DNA of 64,000 bases from the NCBI GenBank assembly GCA_030411725.1, contig MU839828.1, positions 310,001 to 374,000 of the forward strand, in the 5' to 3' direction. Shown in pieces: positions 45,511 through 55,000 of this stretch. Numbering within the stretch: the stretch's first letter is position 1; each line of letters begins with the position of its first letter. A program made the position numbers and the translations under genes. The notes under the pieces are model-generated. The model saw only the letters and a program-made list of their open reading frames with translations, was not told the DNA's origin and did no database searches. This DNA comes from Echria macrotheca (taxonomy: Eukaryota; Ascomycota; Sordariomycetes; Sordariales; Schizotheciaceae).

Positions 45511-46135
45511 TTTGGGCTTTTCCCGTCAACAACGTCCTTTGCGACCAGATCACATTCCACGTTATATCAAGTTAGCCACCGCATCCTAAGTCAGGTACAC
45601 CATTCGTGTAAGTCACAATTGGCCTTAGTTGCGCCTCGCTTCGCAGCCTTGCCCTCACGAGAAGAAACATGGTCCGCTAACGCGCCTGGTAGACCTCTCA
45701 CCGTCACAAACGACTACAACATGTCACAGTACCTCACCTACCATGTTGCGCATGCCGTCACCCTGAGTGGTGCCTGCTTTGCAGCCAAGACACTGGCTTC
45801 TTACAGTATATACATGCCGATCATCAAGAGAAGTCCATCGATATGGAGACTTGCCCTTTGTGTTTCCTCGGTCGCATCGGGAACCCATATGGCACCACAG
45901 ACGTTGAGATTTCCGGGAAGCCCGATCAGCTGAAGGTGGCACAGACAGATGATAAGGAGGATGATATCGACGAGCCCCCCTTCGCGACAGAGGCGATCAT
46001 CTTGGTTGATTGCGAAGAGGAAGACAACGCCTTCGTGACATACCTACCTACTATGCACGGAGCCGAGGAGGATGACGCCTTCCTCACGGAGGCGGTTGTT
46101 CTAGTTGCTGGGGAGGATGACACCCAGGCGGGGTG
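45505..46135 (+). pseudogene. Copy A of the CxxC / TEAI-repeat gene family, frameshifted
   Basis: Homologous to the intact copy at 47.3-47.9 kb, from a shared CTAGTTTGGG at 45506 through the coding part. A 5'-leader intron at 45608..45692 (GTAAGT, GCTAAC, GGTAG) matches the one in copy B. The coding part starts MSQYLTYHVAHA at 45721, then must shift frame near 45752-45760. It continues as CLLC, HADHQEKSIDMETCPLCFLG and repeats PFATEAIILV and AFLTEAVVLVAG. One repeat between them has lost the TEAI core. An ATG-started frame at 45843 would give only the second half. The shift and the eroded repeat argue for a decayed copy. Confidence 0.6.
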
Positions 46136-46139
46136 TCAT

Positions 46140-46510
46140 AGCTGGAGGGGTTTTTGCAAGGATACGATGTTGTGGGACCCACAGACCCACATCTGGGTTT
46201 CCACCACAGCCTTTGTGCTATAGAAGATCTTACCATGGATGTCTGCGTAGCCGATGAGCTTGCCCTTGAGTGCTCTGGGAGCCATCTTGTCGCTCTTCTC
46301 CCGGTGAGCTTGCTTCATGAAGTAGTACGCGTCGCAGAAGTAGGTGCGCAAATGTTTGATGTAAGGAAGTTGGCTGTGTCCGGCATGGCCAAACTTTCGG
46401 CCAAGATTTGTTGAGGGGACTTGTTTCTTTCGTTCGTGCGAGAGGGTAGGAGATCCTGGACTCTAACTGTAGTCTCAAAGACGAAAGACCACAGATGGAT
46501 GGGTATCATG
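46140..46510 (-). mobile_element. Ty1/copia retrotransposon remnant (integrase C-terminal region)
   Basis: Read leftward with at least one frame change. It shows LPYIKHLRTYFCDAYYFMK, then KSDKMAPRALKGKLIGYAD and IHGKIFYSTKAVVETQ. The order (HLR..F.C.AY, then K..PRA..G.L.GY) is the conserved segment after the copia integrase core. No reverse transcriptase or LTR pair is visible nearby, so only a few hundred bases survive. It lies between copies A and B of the repeat family and may have aided the rearrangements here (inference). Confidence 0.65.
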
Positions 46511-47070
46511 AGGTAGAGAGGATTGCAAGGACACGACTTGCTTCACAGCACACTATAACAGGACGCGAATAACAATACTCGTTGAGCGGTAGATTGTATT
46601 TGGACTTTTAGGTAATTAAAGGCATTTTATGCGATCCCTTAGAGATCGCCGTAAAGTTAGTATTCCAGCTCATTTCCATTCTCCCACACATCGGCGGTGA
46701 TATCCGGTCAACAAGCCAGGAAGAGTCGTTTGTTATCCGCATTTCTGGTGCGCAGACGGACCCAACGAACCCCTGAGTATTTTATATATGCAACTTATTC
46801 GGACAATACTTTCCCTCGCATTTATTGAATTGATGTTTCGGCATGATGCACTCGCAAGTAGGGCCAACGCCGAGCTGGTACCCAGCCAGAGACACTTCAC
46901 TTAGGACAGCAGTTGAGCAGGACCTGATTTCATCTAAACTTTGATCACATTTCCCTACCCTGAATGGACAAGCAATGCCCCACCATAAACAGATACCTAG
47001 TATTGTGCAGCAGCGTTCTTATTCACCCCTCCAGAATTCGTTTCTTTCCACAGCCCTGACCAACCATCAT
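46511..47070. other. Spacer between copia remnant and copy B
   Basis: Moderately AT-rich sequence with no open frame of note. It may include further decayed transposon sequence, but no LTR ends could be paired. Confidence 0.35.
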
Positions 47071-47189
47071 AAGTCCTAGTTTGGGTGTTTTGCTTCACCA
47101 CACTGTTTTCCACCAACAATTCCGAGCAATCAAACCTTTCTCCCGACACCTTCCAGCGATCGCAAAACCTCTCATTTCAGACCAAACGG

Positions 47190-47276
47190 GTAAGCATCAA
47201 TTGGGCCCGGAGGCGCTTCCGCTCCCAGCCTTCCCTAGTCCGTTCGCGCAAGAATTTCCGCTGACCGCCCCGGTAG
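47190..47276 (+). other. Putative 5'-leader intron of copy B
   Basis: Donor GTAAGC, branch GCTGAC and acceptor GGTAG, 87 nt, ending 32 bases before the ATG. The equivalent 85-nt intron occurs in copy A at 45608..45692. Confidence 0.45.
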
Positions 47277-47308
47277 ATCTCCCACCGTTCGGAGACAGAG
47301 CAAACGAA

Positions 47309-47896
47309 ATGTCGATGTACCAGGACTTCCATCTGGCCCACGGTGGCAATTATCATCCTGAGCCCGATGCCTGCATGCTTTGCACTATCGACAACAACCA
47401 GCTTTGGGTTATCCACGAGGCCCATCAGGAAATCGCCGTGGTCGATACGGCGGGATGTCCCGTTTGTTTCCTGGGACTAGGAGCCGATACGGAGAGCGAG
47501 GCCACAAAGCAGCATGGCAACGATGATGGAGGCGAAGACGACGCAGCTTTCATGACAGAGGCCATTGTTGTCGTTGGTAACGAGGACACGCACAACAGTG
47601 ATGGAAGGGATGATACTATGGCCTTCACCACCGAGGCCATCGTTTTGACCGGGAACGACAAGAATAATATCGAGGACGGATACCACAGCGACTCGGCTGT
47701 TGATTCGGAAGCCGTCGTCGTTGTTGGCGGTACAGTGGAGCAGAACATCGAAGAGGGAAAGGACAATGATTCGGCTTTCGAGACCGAAGCCATCATCGTT
47801 GCTGGTGGCACCAAGGAGGGAAGTGACGGCGACGATGCTTTCGCTACGGAAGCCATTGTCGTCGCCGGCGTTGACAAGCAAGATAACAGCTCGTAA
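47309..47896 (+). CDS. Copy B: intact CxxC / F-x-TEAIVV-x-G repeat protein, unknown family
   Basis: Single coding exon, 195 residues, ATG at 47309. The head (1-60) has two paired-Cys motifs, CMLC (22-25) and CPVC (50-53, followed by FLG), spaced like a small zinc-binding module, with HLAHGG and WVIHEAHQ between them. The tail (about 75-195) is five acidic repeats of roughly 25 residues. Each is centred on F-x-T-E-A-I-V-V-x-G (cores near 81, 106, 131, 157 and 178), separated by Asp/Asn/Gly-rich linkers. There is no signal peptide, TM helix or dibasic cleavage site. I do not recognise the family. Alternating hydrophobic residues in each core suggest beta strands, perhaps a stacked solenoid (inference). 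Confidence 0.65.
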   Translation: MSMYQDFHLAHGGNYHPEPDACMLCTIDNNQLWVIHEAHQEIAVVDTAGCPVCFLGLGADTESEATKQHGNDDGGEDDAAFMTEAIVVVGNEDTHNSDGRDDTMAFTTEAIVLTGNDKNNIEDGYHSDSAVDSEAVVVVGGTVEQNIEEGKDNDSAFETEAIIVAGGTKEGSDGDDAFATEAIVVAGVDKQDNSS

Positions 47897-48254
47897 CGTT
47901 GTAGATAATCGGCAAACCGGTTATAACGGGCCAGGAAGATCACCGCGCCCCAGATAGTTGAAGAGTCTCGCGTTGCTCTTTGGTTAATCCCATTTGCATT
48001 TTCTACAAGATATGATCTGAGGCCGGAGCTGTGGCTAGCTTTGGCATTGTTGCATTTGTTTGTGAATGGGATCATCCACCATATCAGAACTAAGCGCCTT
48101 GCTTCCGCTTACATTCTCGCGCATCAATGACGATAGAGCTGGGATTTATAAGGCCGTTCAGCCTGACTTCAGGTTGTCTGGGGGCTGCATCGCACCACGC
48201 CCTGAATTGATGATTCAATGGGGAAACCAAGGATGACAAGAGCTTCAGCGCATA
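47897..48254. other. Spacer between copies B and C
   Basis: 3' flank of copy B. No gene or RNA seen. Confidence 0.4.
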
Positions 48255-48776
48255 CAGCACTTTTGGCTCTCTCTCGCATCTGGCTGACGGAGCCTTGAGC
48301 AAGCTAATCCTGAGCCGGGCCCTCTACGCTCGGTGGGCCATGGACGCCTCCACATAGTCCACAACGCGCATCTGGCAGTCATTCCGATCGACACGGATGG
48401 ATGCCCTATGTGTTTCTTTGGCGTGGTCCCGGGCGGTGCGGATGCCGAGAATATGGAAGAGACGGAGAATGGTGATGTCGACCACTTGGCTTTCACGACC
48501 GAAGCAATCATTGTCGCTGGTGACCAGAACAAGCATAACTATGAACAAGTTAACGACAGCCGAAACGAAAACCTTGGTTCACAGCTACGGACGCAGTCGT
48601 CTTGGTCGCAAACAAGGAGGACAACAGCAGGGAGAGAGTCAGTGATGGGGCGACTTTCGCAACCGACGCGGTCGTCGTTATCGGAGAAAATAATCAGGAG
48701 CCTCATGAAGACCGTGGCGAAGATATCTAGCCAGGCTTTATCACCGAGGCCATCGTGCTGGTGGTGATGTGGGCGA
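48255..48776 (+). pseudogene. Copy C of the CxxC / TEAI-repeat family, multiply broken
   Basis: Homology to copy B starts at YSTFGSLSHLADGA, where the ATG position reads ATA, and needs at least two frame changes. The order after that is NPEPGPLRS (first CxxC lost), RLHIVHNAHLAVIPIDTDG, CPMCFFG, then LAFTTEAIIVAGDQNKHN. A frame change near 48550 leads into WFTATDAVVLV and ATFATDAVVVIG, then a stop, then FITEAIVLV. No single frame covers the gene, so it is a pseudogene. The longest ATG frame (48333 on) joins unrelated sequence after the second frameshift. Confidence 0.6.
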
Positions 48777-49083
48777 CGTCAGTGCATGATCCTGTCAGAA
48801 AATAGTTCCATTGATGATCCAACCCTACTTTCAACCAAGAAAGTCAAGAGCTTCCAGGGCGGATATCGCGCTTCTGACTCTCCACTAATATTATGCGACC
48901 CCTCGATGACCTCGAGCGAGACACAGGCTGGAGTTGATGCGAGCCGGTGATGGGTGAAAGGCACGAAGGGTGAGGAAAAAGGATGGCAGGGGATAGAAAT
49001 GAGGGTGGAACGAAAGGGATCATTTGACCTTGAGGATCAAGATAATACTCCTAGGTACATGGAAGGAATCACACAGCATCCCC
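48777..49083. other. Spacer
   Basis: No coding signal. Lies between copy C and the oxidoreductase fragment. Confidence 0.35.
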
Positions 49084-49240
49084 CATCAAGTATTCCCCTT
49101 CGCAATATGAACCACCAACTAGCCGTAACACCGCCCGCTCTTGAGCTTCTCAAATGCCTTCGGAAAACTCCCATCTTGAACTCCTCCTCAATAACTGGCA
49201 CCATCCACTCCACTGTCCAAGCTTGCAGCGATCACACGTT
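49084..49240 (-). pseudogene. Fragment duplicated from the 3' end of the MDR oxidoreductase gene at 58.5 kb
   Basis: About 155 bases closely match 58505-58660 in the same orientation. Read leftward it encodes PVIEEEFKMGVFRKAFEKLK then SGRCYG, a TAG where the source gene has Lys, and LVVHIAKG. The source reads PVIEERFEMEDLPKAFEKLK, SGRCYGK, LVVHIAKGDS. Only the last ~45 codons are present. Confidence 0.75.
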
Positions 49241-49506
49241 CCCCGCCAGACCCCAGCCAACAGTAAGTACTGATTAGACCCGGGTGCGCTCCCGCTCTCA
49301 GCCTTCCCTTGACGACGAGAACATCCATCAACCCTGCTGATAGATTCGCCACCATCCCGAAATAAAAGTGACAAAGAAATACAAATACGGACATGAAGTA
49401 TACCACGAATCACACCTTTCACCCAGTGGCCACCAGCATGCAGAGCTCAAGGCTTGGATGCCCTACTCAACCAATAACAACAACTTCAGGACATGCAGCT
49501 CATTAG

Positions 49507-49924
49507 GAAGATGTCCCCATCGACGAGATCGTATGTCCAGGCTATTTCCCGCGACTGGGCTAATACGCACAGCACTCGCTATTTGTAGAACCCCGCGGCG
49601 GGTATGGTCCGATGGTGTTCCGAGGTCCCTACACCGGCCCCTTCAAAAAGCAAAGTCCGCTACTCAACATCCACGTACGACCATACCCACTGGAGAACTC
49701 GGGATCCCGTCCGCTCTCCCATAGATAAGCCAGTGAGGGCCAGACTAGTAGTTGGGTCGGTGACGACCAGCGAATCCCTGGTGTTGTACGTTCTTTTTGC
49801 ACTTTCATACCTTACCCACCTTACTGTTTGTTCTCCCCCCTTTTTCTTGACTTTAGCACCGTTTGAGTATTGTGCTGTGACATTCGAACGGTCGTGTCAG
49901 TGCGCGGCGCTAAAAGGGGGTTGA
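49507..49924 (+). pseudogene. Possible spliced gene relic running into a MITE
   Basis: Exons 49507..49530 and 49589..49924 join across a good intron (49531..49588, GTATGT, GCTAATAC, TTTGTAG). The open frame EDVPIDEINPAAGMVRWCSE continues to a TGA at 49922. The part from 49870 on is MITE sequence, so the native 3' end has been replaced. The upstream edge is an acceptor-like CATTAG with no identified 5' exon. No family recognised. Confidence 0.25.
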
Positions 49925-50452
49925 GACGCATTTTTGGGTTCGAGTGCAAATGTCCAAAAATGAATTTTCGCTCTCGCGCTTCGCGCTTTGCACGCGCGTA
50001 GCTGAAACTTGCGATTGAGATTTTTCTTAATTAGGGTTATTGATTGATTATATTTTTACTTGCGCGTACGAGAAGCGCGAGGTACGAATACGTAGTGAAG
50101 ATTTTTGACAAAATGTGTTTTGTTTTCGTTGCGTTTCTTGGTATTTTTGCTTTTTTTAGCTCATTTCCCTCGAGTTGAAAATGAAAATAAACAGTACGAG
50201 AGCGAAAAAAACGTTTTTTCGCTTTCGAGACACGTGCTTTGTATGCGCGTGCTCGAAAATTGCGATTGAGGTTCTTCTCGATGATAGCTATCGATTGATT
50301 ATACTTTTATTTGCGCGTACGTAAGGCGCGAGGCGCGATTGAGGAAGATTTTTCGAGCACCTCGTAAGCATTTTGCTCGAAAATACGTGCGAGCGAGCTT
50401 ATTTATTTTAGCGCGTGTGGATTTACACGACCGTTTGAATGTCACAGCACAG
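49870..50452. mobile_element. 583-bp MITE with TA target duplication and internal duplication
   Basis: Terminal inverted repeats TGTGCTGTGACATTC... at 49871-49897 and 50425-50451 match over 27 bases with one mismatch, and weaker similarity extends inward. TA dinucleotides flank it at 49868-49869 and 50453-50454, as for Tc1/mariner-type elements. Inside are two diverged direct copies of about 140 bases (49969-50110 and 50219-50358). Both contain GCGATTGAG, ATTGATTATA and TTGCGCGTACG. There is no open frame, so it is non-autonomous. Confidence 0.75.
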
Positions 50453-50502
50453 TAGTTGATATTCGTATGTCTCCCCTACATCTAGCATAGGTATCTTCCT
50501 GT

Positions 50503-51885
50503 CTAGGTAGAGTTTGATATATCGAACCTCACCATATCGCCGTCTAACACACGATCAGCCCATCTACCCACCCGTTTCGAGAATATCCCATCACAGTGCT
50601 CGATCGCTTCAAACAAATCAATCTCGGCATGACCCTCCTCAAGCGGCCATCCCGGCCACAGCTCCTTCAGCCGAGCCTTGTAAACCTCCCTCAGGTACGT
50701 GGCCTCATACTCCATCCTATGGATAAAGTACAGGCTATCCTCCCCTCGCTCCTCGAGATCCCCGTATGTCTCCCTGTGCGGTTCCTCCTCCCGAACCGGC
50801 CCCTCCAGATACTTGGGAACTTTGGCCGACATCCAGATTGGCAGTGCCGAGACGCATTCCCAGTCCAAAACACCCGTGATTTCGCCGTGTTCATCGACCA
50901 GGATGTTGTTGAGATGAAGGTCGTGGTGGTAGACCGCCGCCGTGGTTTCTGGCTCCCGCTCCTCGAGAGTCTGCAGGTGGGCGAAGACTTTTGGAACGAG
51001 AGCGAGCAGCTTCGATGCGACGGCCGATATATCCTCGGCATCTTCCCTTTCGTCTTCATCCTCCGAGCTATTGAGGACGGCGGTCTGGTGTCGCAGGATA
51101 ATGTCCAGTTTGGTACGCAGCCAGTCGTGGCTGGAGCGGAAAGGGCCGCGTGGAATGTCGTAATGGAGGTGGTCGCCCATAAAGAACTCGTGGGAGACTA
51201 GGAGACCGGGAGCGACTGCCTTGGAGTCTTTGACGGGATCGGGTGTGGTGGAGCAGATATCCAGCGTCCCGATATTTCTGAAGAGGGAATCGGCCTTTTG
51301 GAATGAGCCACACAACTCTGCCTGGAACTTGGCCATTTGCTTCGTAAAGGCGACCTTTTGCTCCATCGACATATCCCACCAGCGGGTGTGTGCCGGTGCA
51401 CCAGGAATGAGTTCCATCAAGATCCATTCGAATCCGATTTCGTTGTTGTTGGTGTTGTCAAACGCGAAGATCTCCGGGACGGGAATCGATGTGTTGTCGC
51501 GTACCCACCGCAGAGTAGCCACCTCGGCGCGCGTCTTGTGATGCGGGTAGACGGGGAGTGTGACGCGCATGACCAAGGAGTCGCTGTTGGCACGCCTAAT
51601 TTTGTAAAGTTTATTGAAGAGGCCGGATGCGAAGAAGACAACCTCGCAGCTTTCGTCGGGCGGGATGCTCAGTTGCTGGCGGCACACTTTCTCGATCGCT
51701 TCCACCGAGGGCTCCCGCGTCCACTCCGGCACTACATCGAATAACGTATCCTTCCATCGCAAACCGTCCTGCTCCGGGAGCGCCATGTCGACTGGATGCG
51801 AGGGTGATTGTGGCGGAGGAGGTCGAGGGTTAAAAACAGAATTGGACGTGTTGGAATGCCATGGTTGCTTTCGTGACGGCTGCAT
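50503..51885 (-). CDS. APH-family (aminoglycoside phosphotransferase-like) kinase-fold protein
   Basis: Single exon, 460 residues from the first in-frame ATG at 51885. An alternative ATG at 51786 removes a Pro/Ser-rich 33-residue extension and may be the real start. The fold begins with EWTREPSVEAIEKVCRQQL. The Lys-containing beta-3 region is replaced by SLVMRVTLP, as in fungal members. The brace motif YHHDLHLNNILVD gives H320-D322...N327, followed by the metal-binding Asp341 in GVLDWE. WILMELIPGAPAHTRWW is the typical hinge. Fungal genomes hold large expansions of this family, related to choline kinases. The substrate is unknown, and drug resistance should not be assumed. Confidence 0.85.
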   Translation of the reverse strand: MQPSRKQPWHSNTSNSVFNPRPPPPQSPSHPVDMALPEQDGLRWKDTLFDVVPEWTREPSVEAIEKVCRQQLSIPPDESCEVVFFASGLFNKLYKIRRANSDSLVMRVTLPVYPHHKTRAEVATLRWVRDNTSIPVPEIFAFDNTNNNEIGFEWILMELIPGAPAHTRWWDMSMEQKVAFTKQMAKFQAELCGSFQKADSLFRNIGTLDICSTTPDPVKDSKAVAPGLLVSHEFFMGDHLHYDIPRGPFRSSHDWLRTKLDIILRHQTAVLNSSEDEDEREDAEDISAVASKLLALVPKVFAHLQTLEEREPETTAAVYHHDLHLNNILVDEHGEITGVLDWECVSALPIWMSAKVPKYLEGPVREEEPHRETYGDLEERGEDSLYFIHRMEYEATYLREVYKARLKELWPGWPLEEGHAEIDLFEAIEHCDGIFSKRVGRWADRVLDGDMVRFDISNST

Positions 51886-52046
51886 GTGCCCTCTGGCCAA
51901 TTAGAAGGTACTAGTGTCACCTGCATGGCCTCCACTTTAAGCGCCCTGCTACTACATAGGTATATTCACAAGGCATTCTCTTTGTCTCTTCAAAAACCAA
52001 ACTTTAAACGCGGTTGCCCTGGAAAGCCTTGATGCTAGCCCAGCAC

Positions 52047-55000
52047 TCACATCACAGACCCGTGGATCCTTTTCCTCTTCTGAGAAAAGACCACCGCACC
52101 GTCACATTCCACCGAGGGCGAGATGGCGGCGACATGTCTCTTCAAGATCACTCCCTTGACTTTTTTGAGCATCTGGGGCTGCTTTCTGCAAGCCCTGGGA
52201 TCCCGAAGACAGGTGTCGCACGTCTCGAACACGCCGTGATCTCTATACTCCCACTCCAGATCGCCAAAGAAGTACCACGGCACGCTGTGGCCCGAGTACC
52301 GGGCCAGGTTCTCAATGCAGTGCATGCTGGCGGCGAGGTACAGCATCTGCAGGCCACCCGGCAACGGAGACCAGTTGCGACAGACCTCGGCCTTTCGCGC
52401 AGGCACCATCAGCTCGCCGAGTCCGGTGCCGAAAAAGACCGGAACAACCTGTGTGAACGGCAGCCAACAAGGCTTTGCGAAGCTGCTTTCACCGAATAAG
52501 TCCTTGAAGATTGGACGACGTTGCTGCTGCCTCAGCTTAGGCCTAGGAATTACCCACCCATGGGTACCTATGGGTTACCTACGTATTTTTTGGGTACCTA
52601 TGGGTAACCCGGAAAAAATTTGGGTAACCCGAGGGTAACCCAGAAAAATAATGGGTAACCCATGGGTTACCTATAGGTACCCACAACGCGTACGCACGGG
52701 CTTGAACGCGTAATATACGAACTTAAACGCGTTCCGAATACGTTTCGAACGAGCGAACGGGCTTATACTCCAGCTATCTCTTTTTGCACGTATATTAGGT
52801 ATATAAGGACTTTGGATCTTCGTAATCCTTTTTCTTCCTTCTTTTTCTTTGCTTTTGTTTTTGATTTTTTTTTTCCCCCTTTTTCTCTTTTCCTTTTTAT
52901 TTTCCTTTCTTTTTACCTATATATAACCCTGAGATAACCCTAGGTAGGTTTGGGTATCTATGGGTAACCCATGGGTTACCCAAATTTTTTCTGGGTTACC
53001 CACGGGTCACCCAAATTTTTTCCGGGTTACCTATGGGTTACCCATTTACGTGGGTTACCCATGGGTAATTCCTAGGCCTACCTCAGCTTTGTATTGGACT
53101 TTGGGGTAGAGAGCACCTCGCGACGGTACGTGATGGTCCACGAGAGGTCTGTCAACTCGAGCCAGTCCCAGCCGACCACACCGGTGCTGCCCAACCTCTT
53201 GGTCCCGCGCGCCCCGATGTCGCTCTCGGCGTTGATCTTCATGCATTGCTGGATGCGGCCGTAGATGCCCTTGATTACGTCACCCACTTGCCGCTCTGCA
53301 TCGGACTCGAGAGCCTTCTTGCCTACAACACGCCGTGCGTAGTCGAGGTCGGCCAATATTGCGCGTGCTTCCGCGCCCCCGTCGGCGGAAGCTTTGGCGT
53401 AGTGAATGTCCTCGATCCCCGCGGTCTCGGCCCATATGTTGAAGAGCTCGAGAATCAGTGAGATTTGGGGGACCATCCATGCGCGCTCGTTCCCAGGCTC
53501 TGTATCGAACAGTATGACAGGTTCACTTTCCGCTACCCGCAGAATCTCCAGGTAGTTGAGTTCTTTAGCCGGTTCTTTGGCCCGTCTGAGTCCGTTGCGT
53601 GTCTTGAATGCAGTCGAAGTGCCCATGTTTGCAAAGCCCAAAAAGTTGACACCCAAGGTTGCTCCCCCGACCGATGCTTCAGGAGGCGGTCTCTCAATAG
53701 GGGCCTGAGAGGGACGCAGATCGGCATGGTATTTTCGCCGGTCCTCCGTTCCCAGTTGGATCAGGACCTTGGCACAGTAACCGAGTACTGCCTTGGCTGA
53801 TTGCAAGGTGCTCAGGCTGATGCTCTTGTCCCATCTTGGCCCGCCTCCACTATCCGGCGCAGCTGAAGTGTTGCGGTGCCCGTTATCGGCGAGAGGATTT
53901 TCCTTGCGAACCAGATGCCACTGGACCACGTCCGAATCTTCAACATGTCCCGTCGGGTAGATGGTGTACTCAACCCCTTCCAAGTAGACTCCCGACTCTT
54001 TACCGCTCTCGTCTTCCAAGTTGACGTCGTAGAGAATGTCGGCATACTCCAGCATGGCTGCTATGGGGAGGTAGAGCCCCTTTGTCCCCATGTTTATTGG
54101 GACCGGAAATCCGTAGGCCATGATGGTACTTGGAAATAATGGCTTCCAGCAAGTGCCTGGTCTCTCGTCCTTTAAGGGCTCAAGGTCTTTCAAACTTATT
54201 TCAAACTGCAGGACACGTTCATTCCGGCTCGAGGCGGCACTGAAGTTGACGGATGAGCACGCAACCACGTCGACTTGGGGCAGACGAAACGACGCTGCAA
54301 TCCAGCAGAGAAATTGGCCAAGTACCGAAATTTCCGTTGCCGTGCCACGATACGTCACGGCCGTTTCAGGTTGCGATACCGCATCAAACGGAGGAATAAT
54401 CCATGTCAAGCCGTTGTGAGGCAGTCCCCTCTCTGCAGCTAGGTCAGCACGGGGTACATAGAACATACCTGAACAAGGAAAAAGGCAGAAACGGGATGAG
54501 TATCTGGGAAAGTAAGGCCGGGCAGACAGCTTCGTTGACTTACCAGTATTGGTAGGGCCTGTTCCAAGCGCTATTTCGAGCTCCCGCAAAAACTGCTGGC
54601 CGCTCTCGCCCCACGTTACCGTCACGTATTCGAGGCATTGTGTAGCCCAAGAGTGTCTGGCATCCCCAGACACTGTCAGGACCGGACCCAAGTCGGTAGC
54701 GCCATCTAGTTCTTCCCGAATACACGCTTGCAGTTGCCAGGCGATTTTGAACACCGCGTCGTAGAAGGGCTCGCTGTGGAGGCCAGCGGCGACGGCATCT
54801 CGTACAGTGGTGTCGATCTCCTGCTTGGTGGATACCCCGGTGTCTGGATCCAAAGTTTCTGATGGCTTCAAATCTGCTTCGGTCACTTGCTCAGTTGAAG
54901 GCGAAAGCCTGTGATCGTTGTCCGCCGGTCTAGGTGATTTGCCTACATCATCAATTTTTTCCAATTCACTTTTGTCTAGGCACCACGCTCGTTAGCTCTT

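Noticed and set aside
47309..47896. Repeat protein as a fungal RiPP (dikaritin-type) precursor
   Set aside because: Repeated cores are there, but there is no signal peptide and no dibasic KR/KK cleavage sites between repeats, and no oxidase or DUF3328-type gene nearby.
49870..50452. Solo LTR or retrotransposon
   Set aside because: The ends are inverted, not direct, repeats and the flanking duplication is TA, which fits a DNA transposon.
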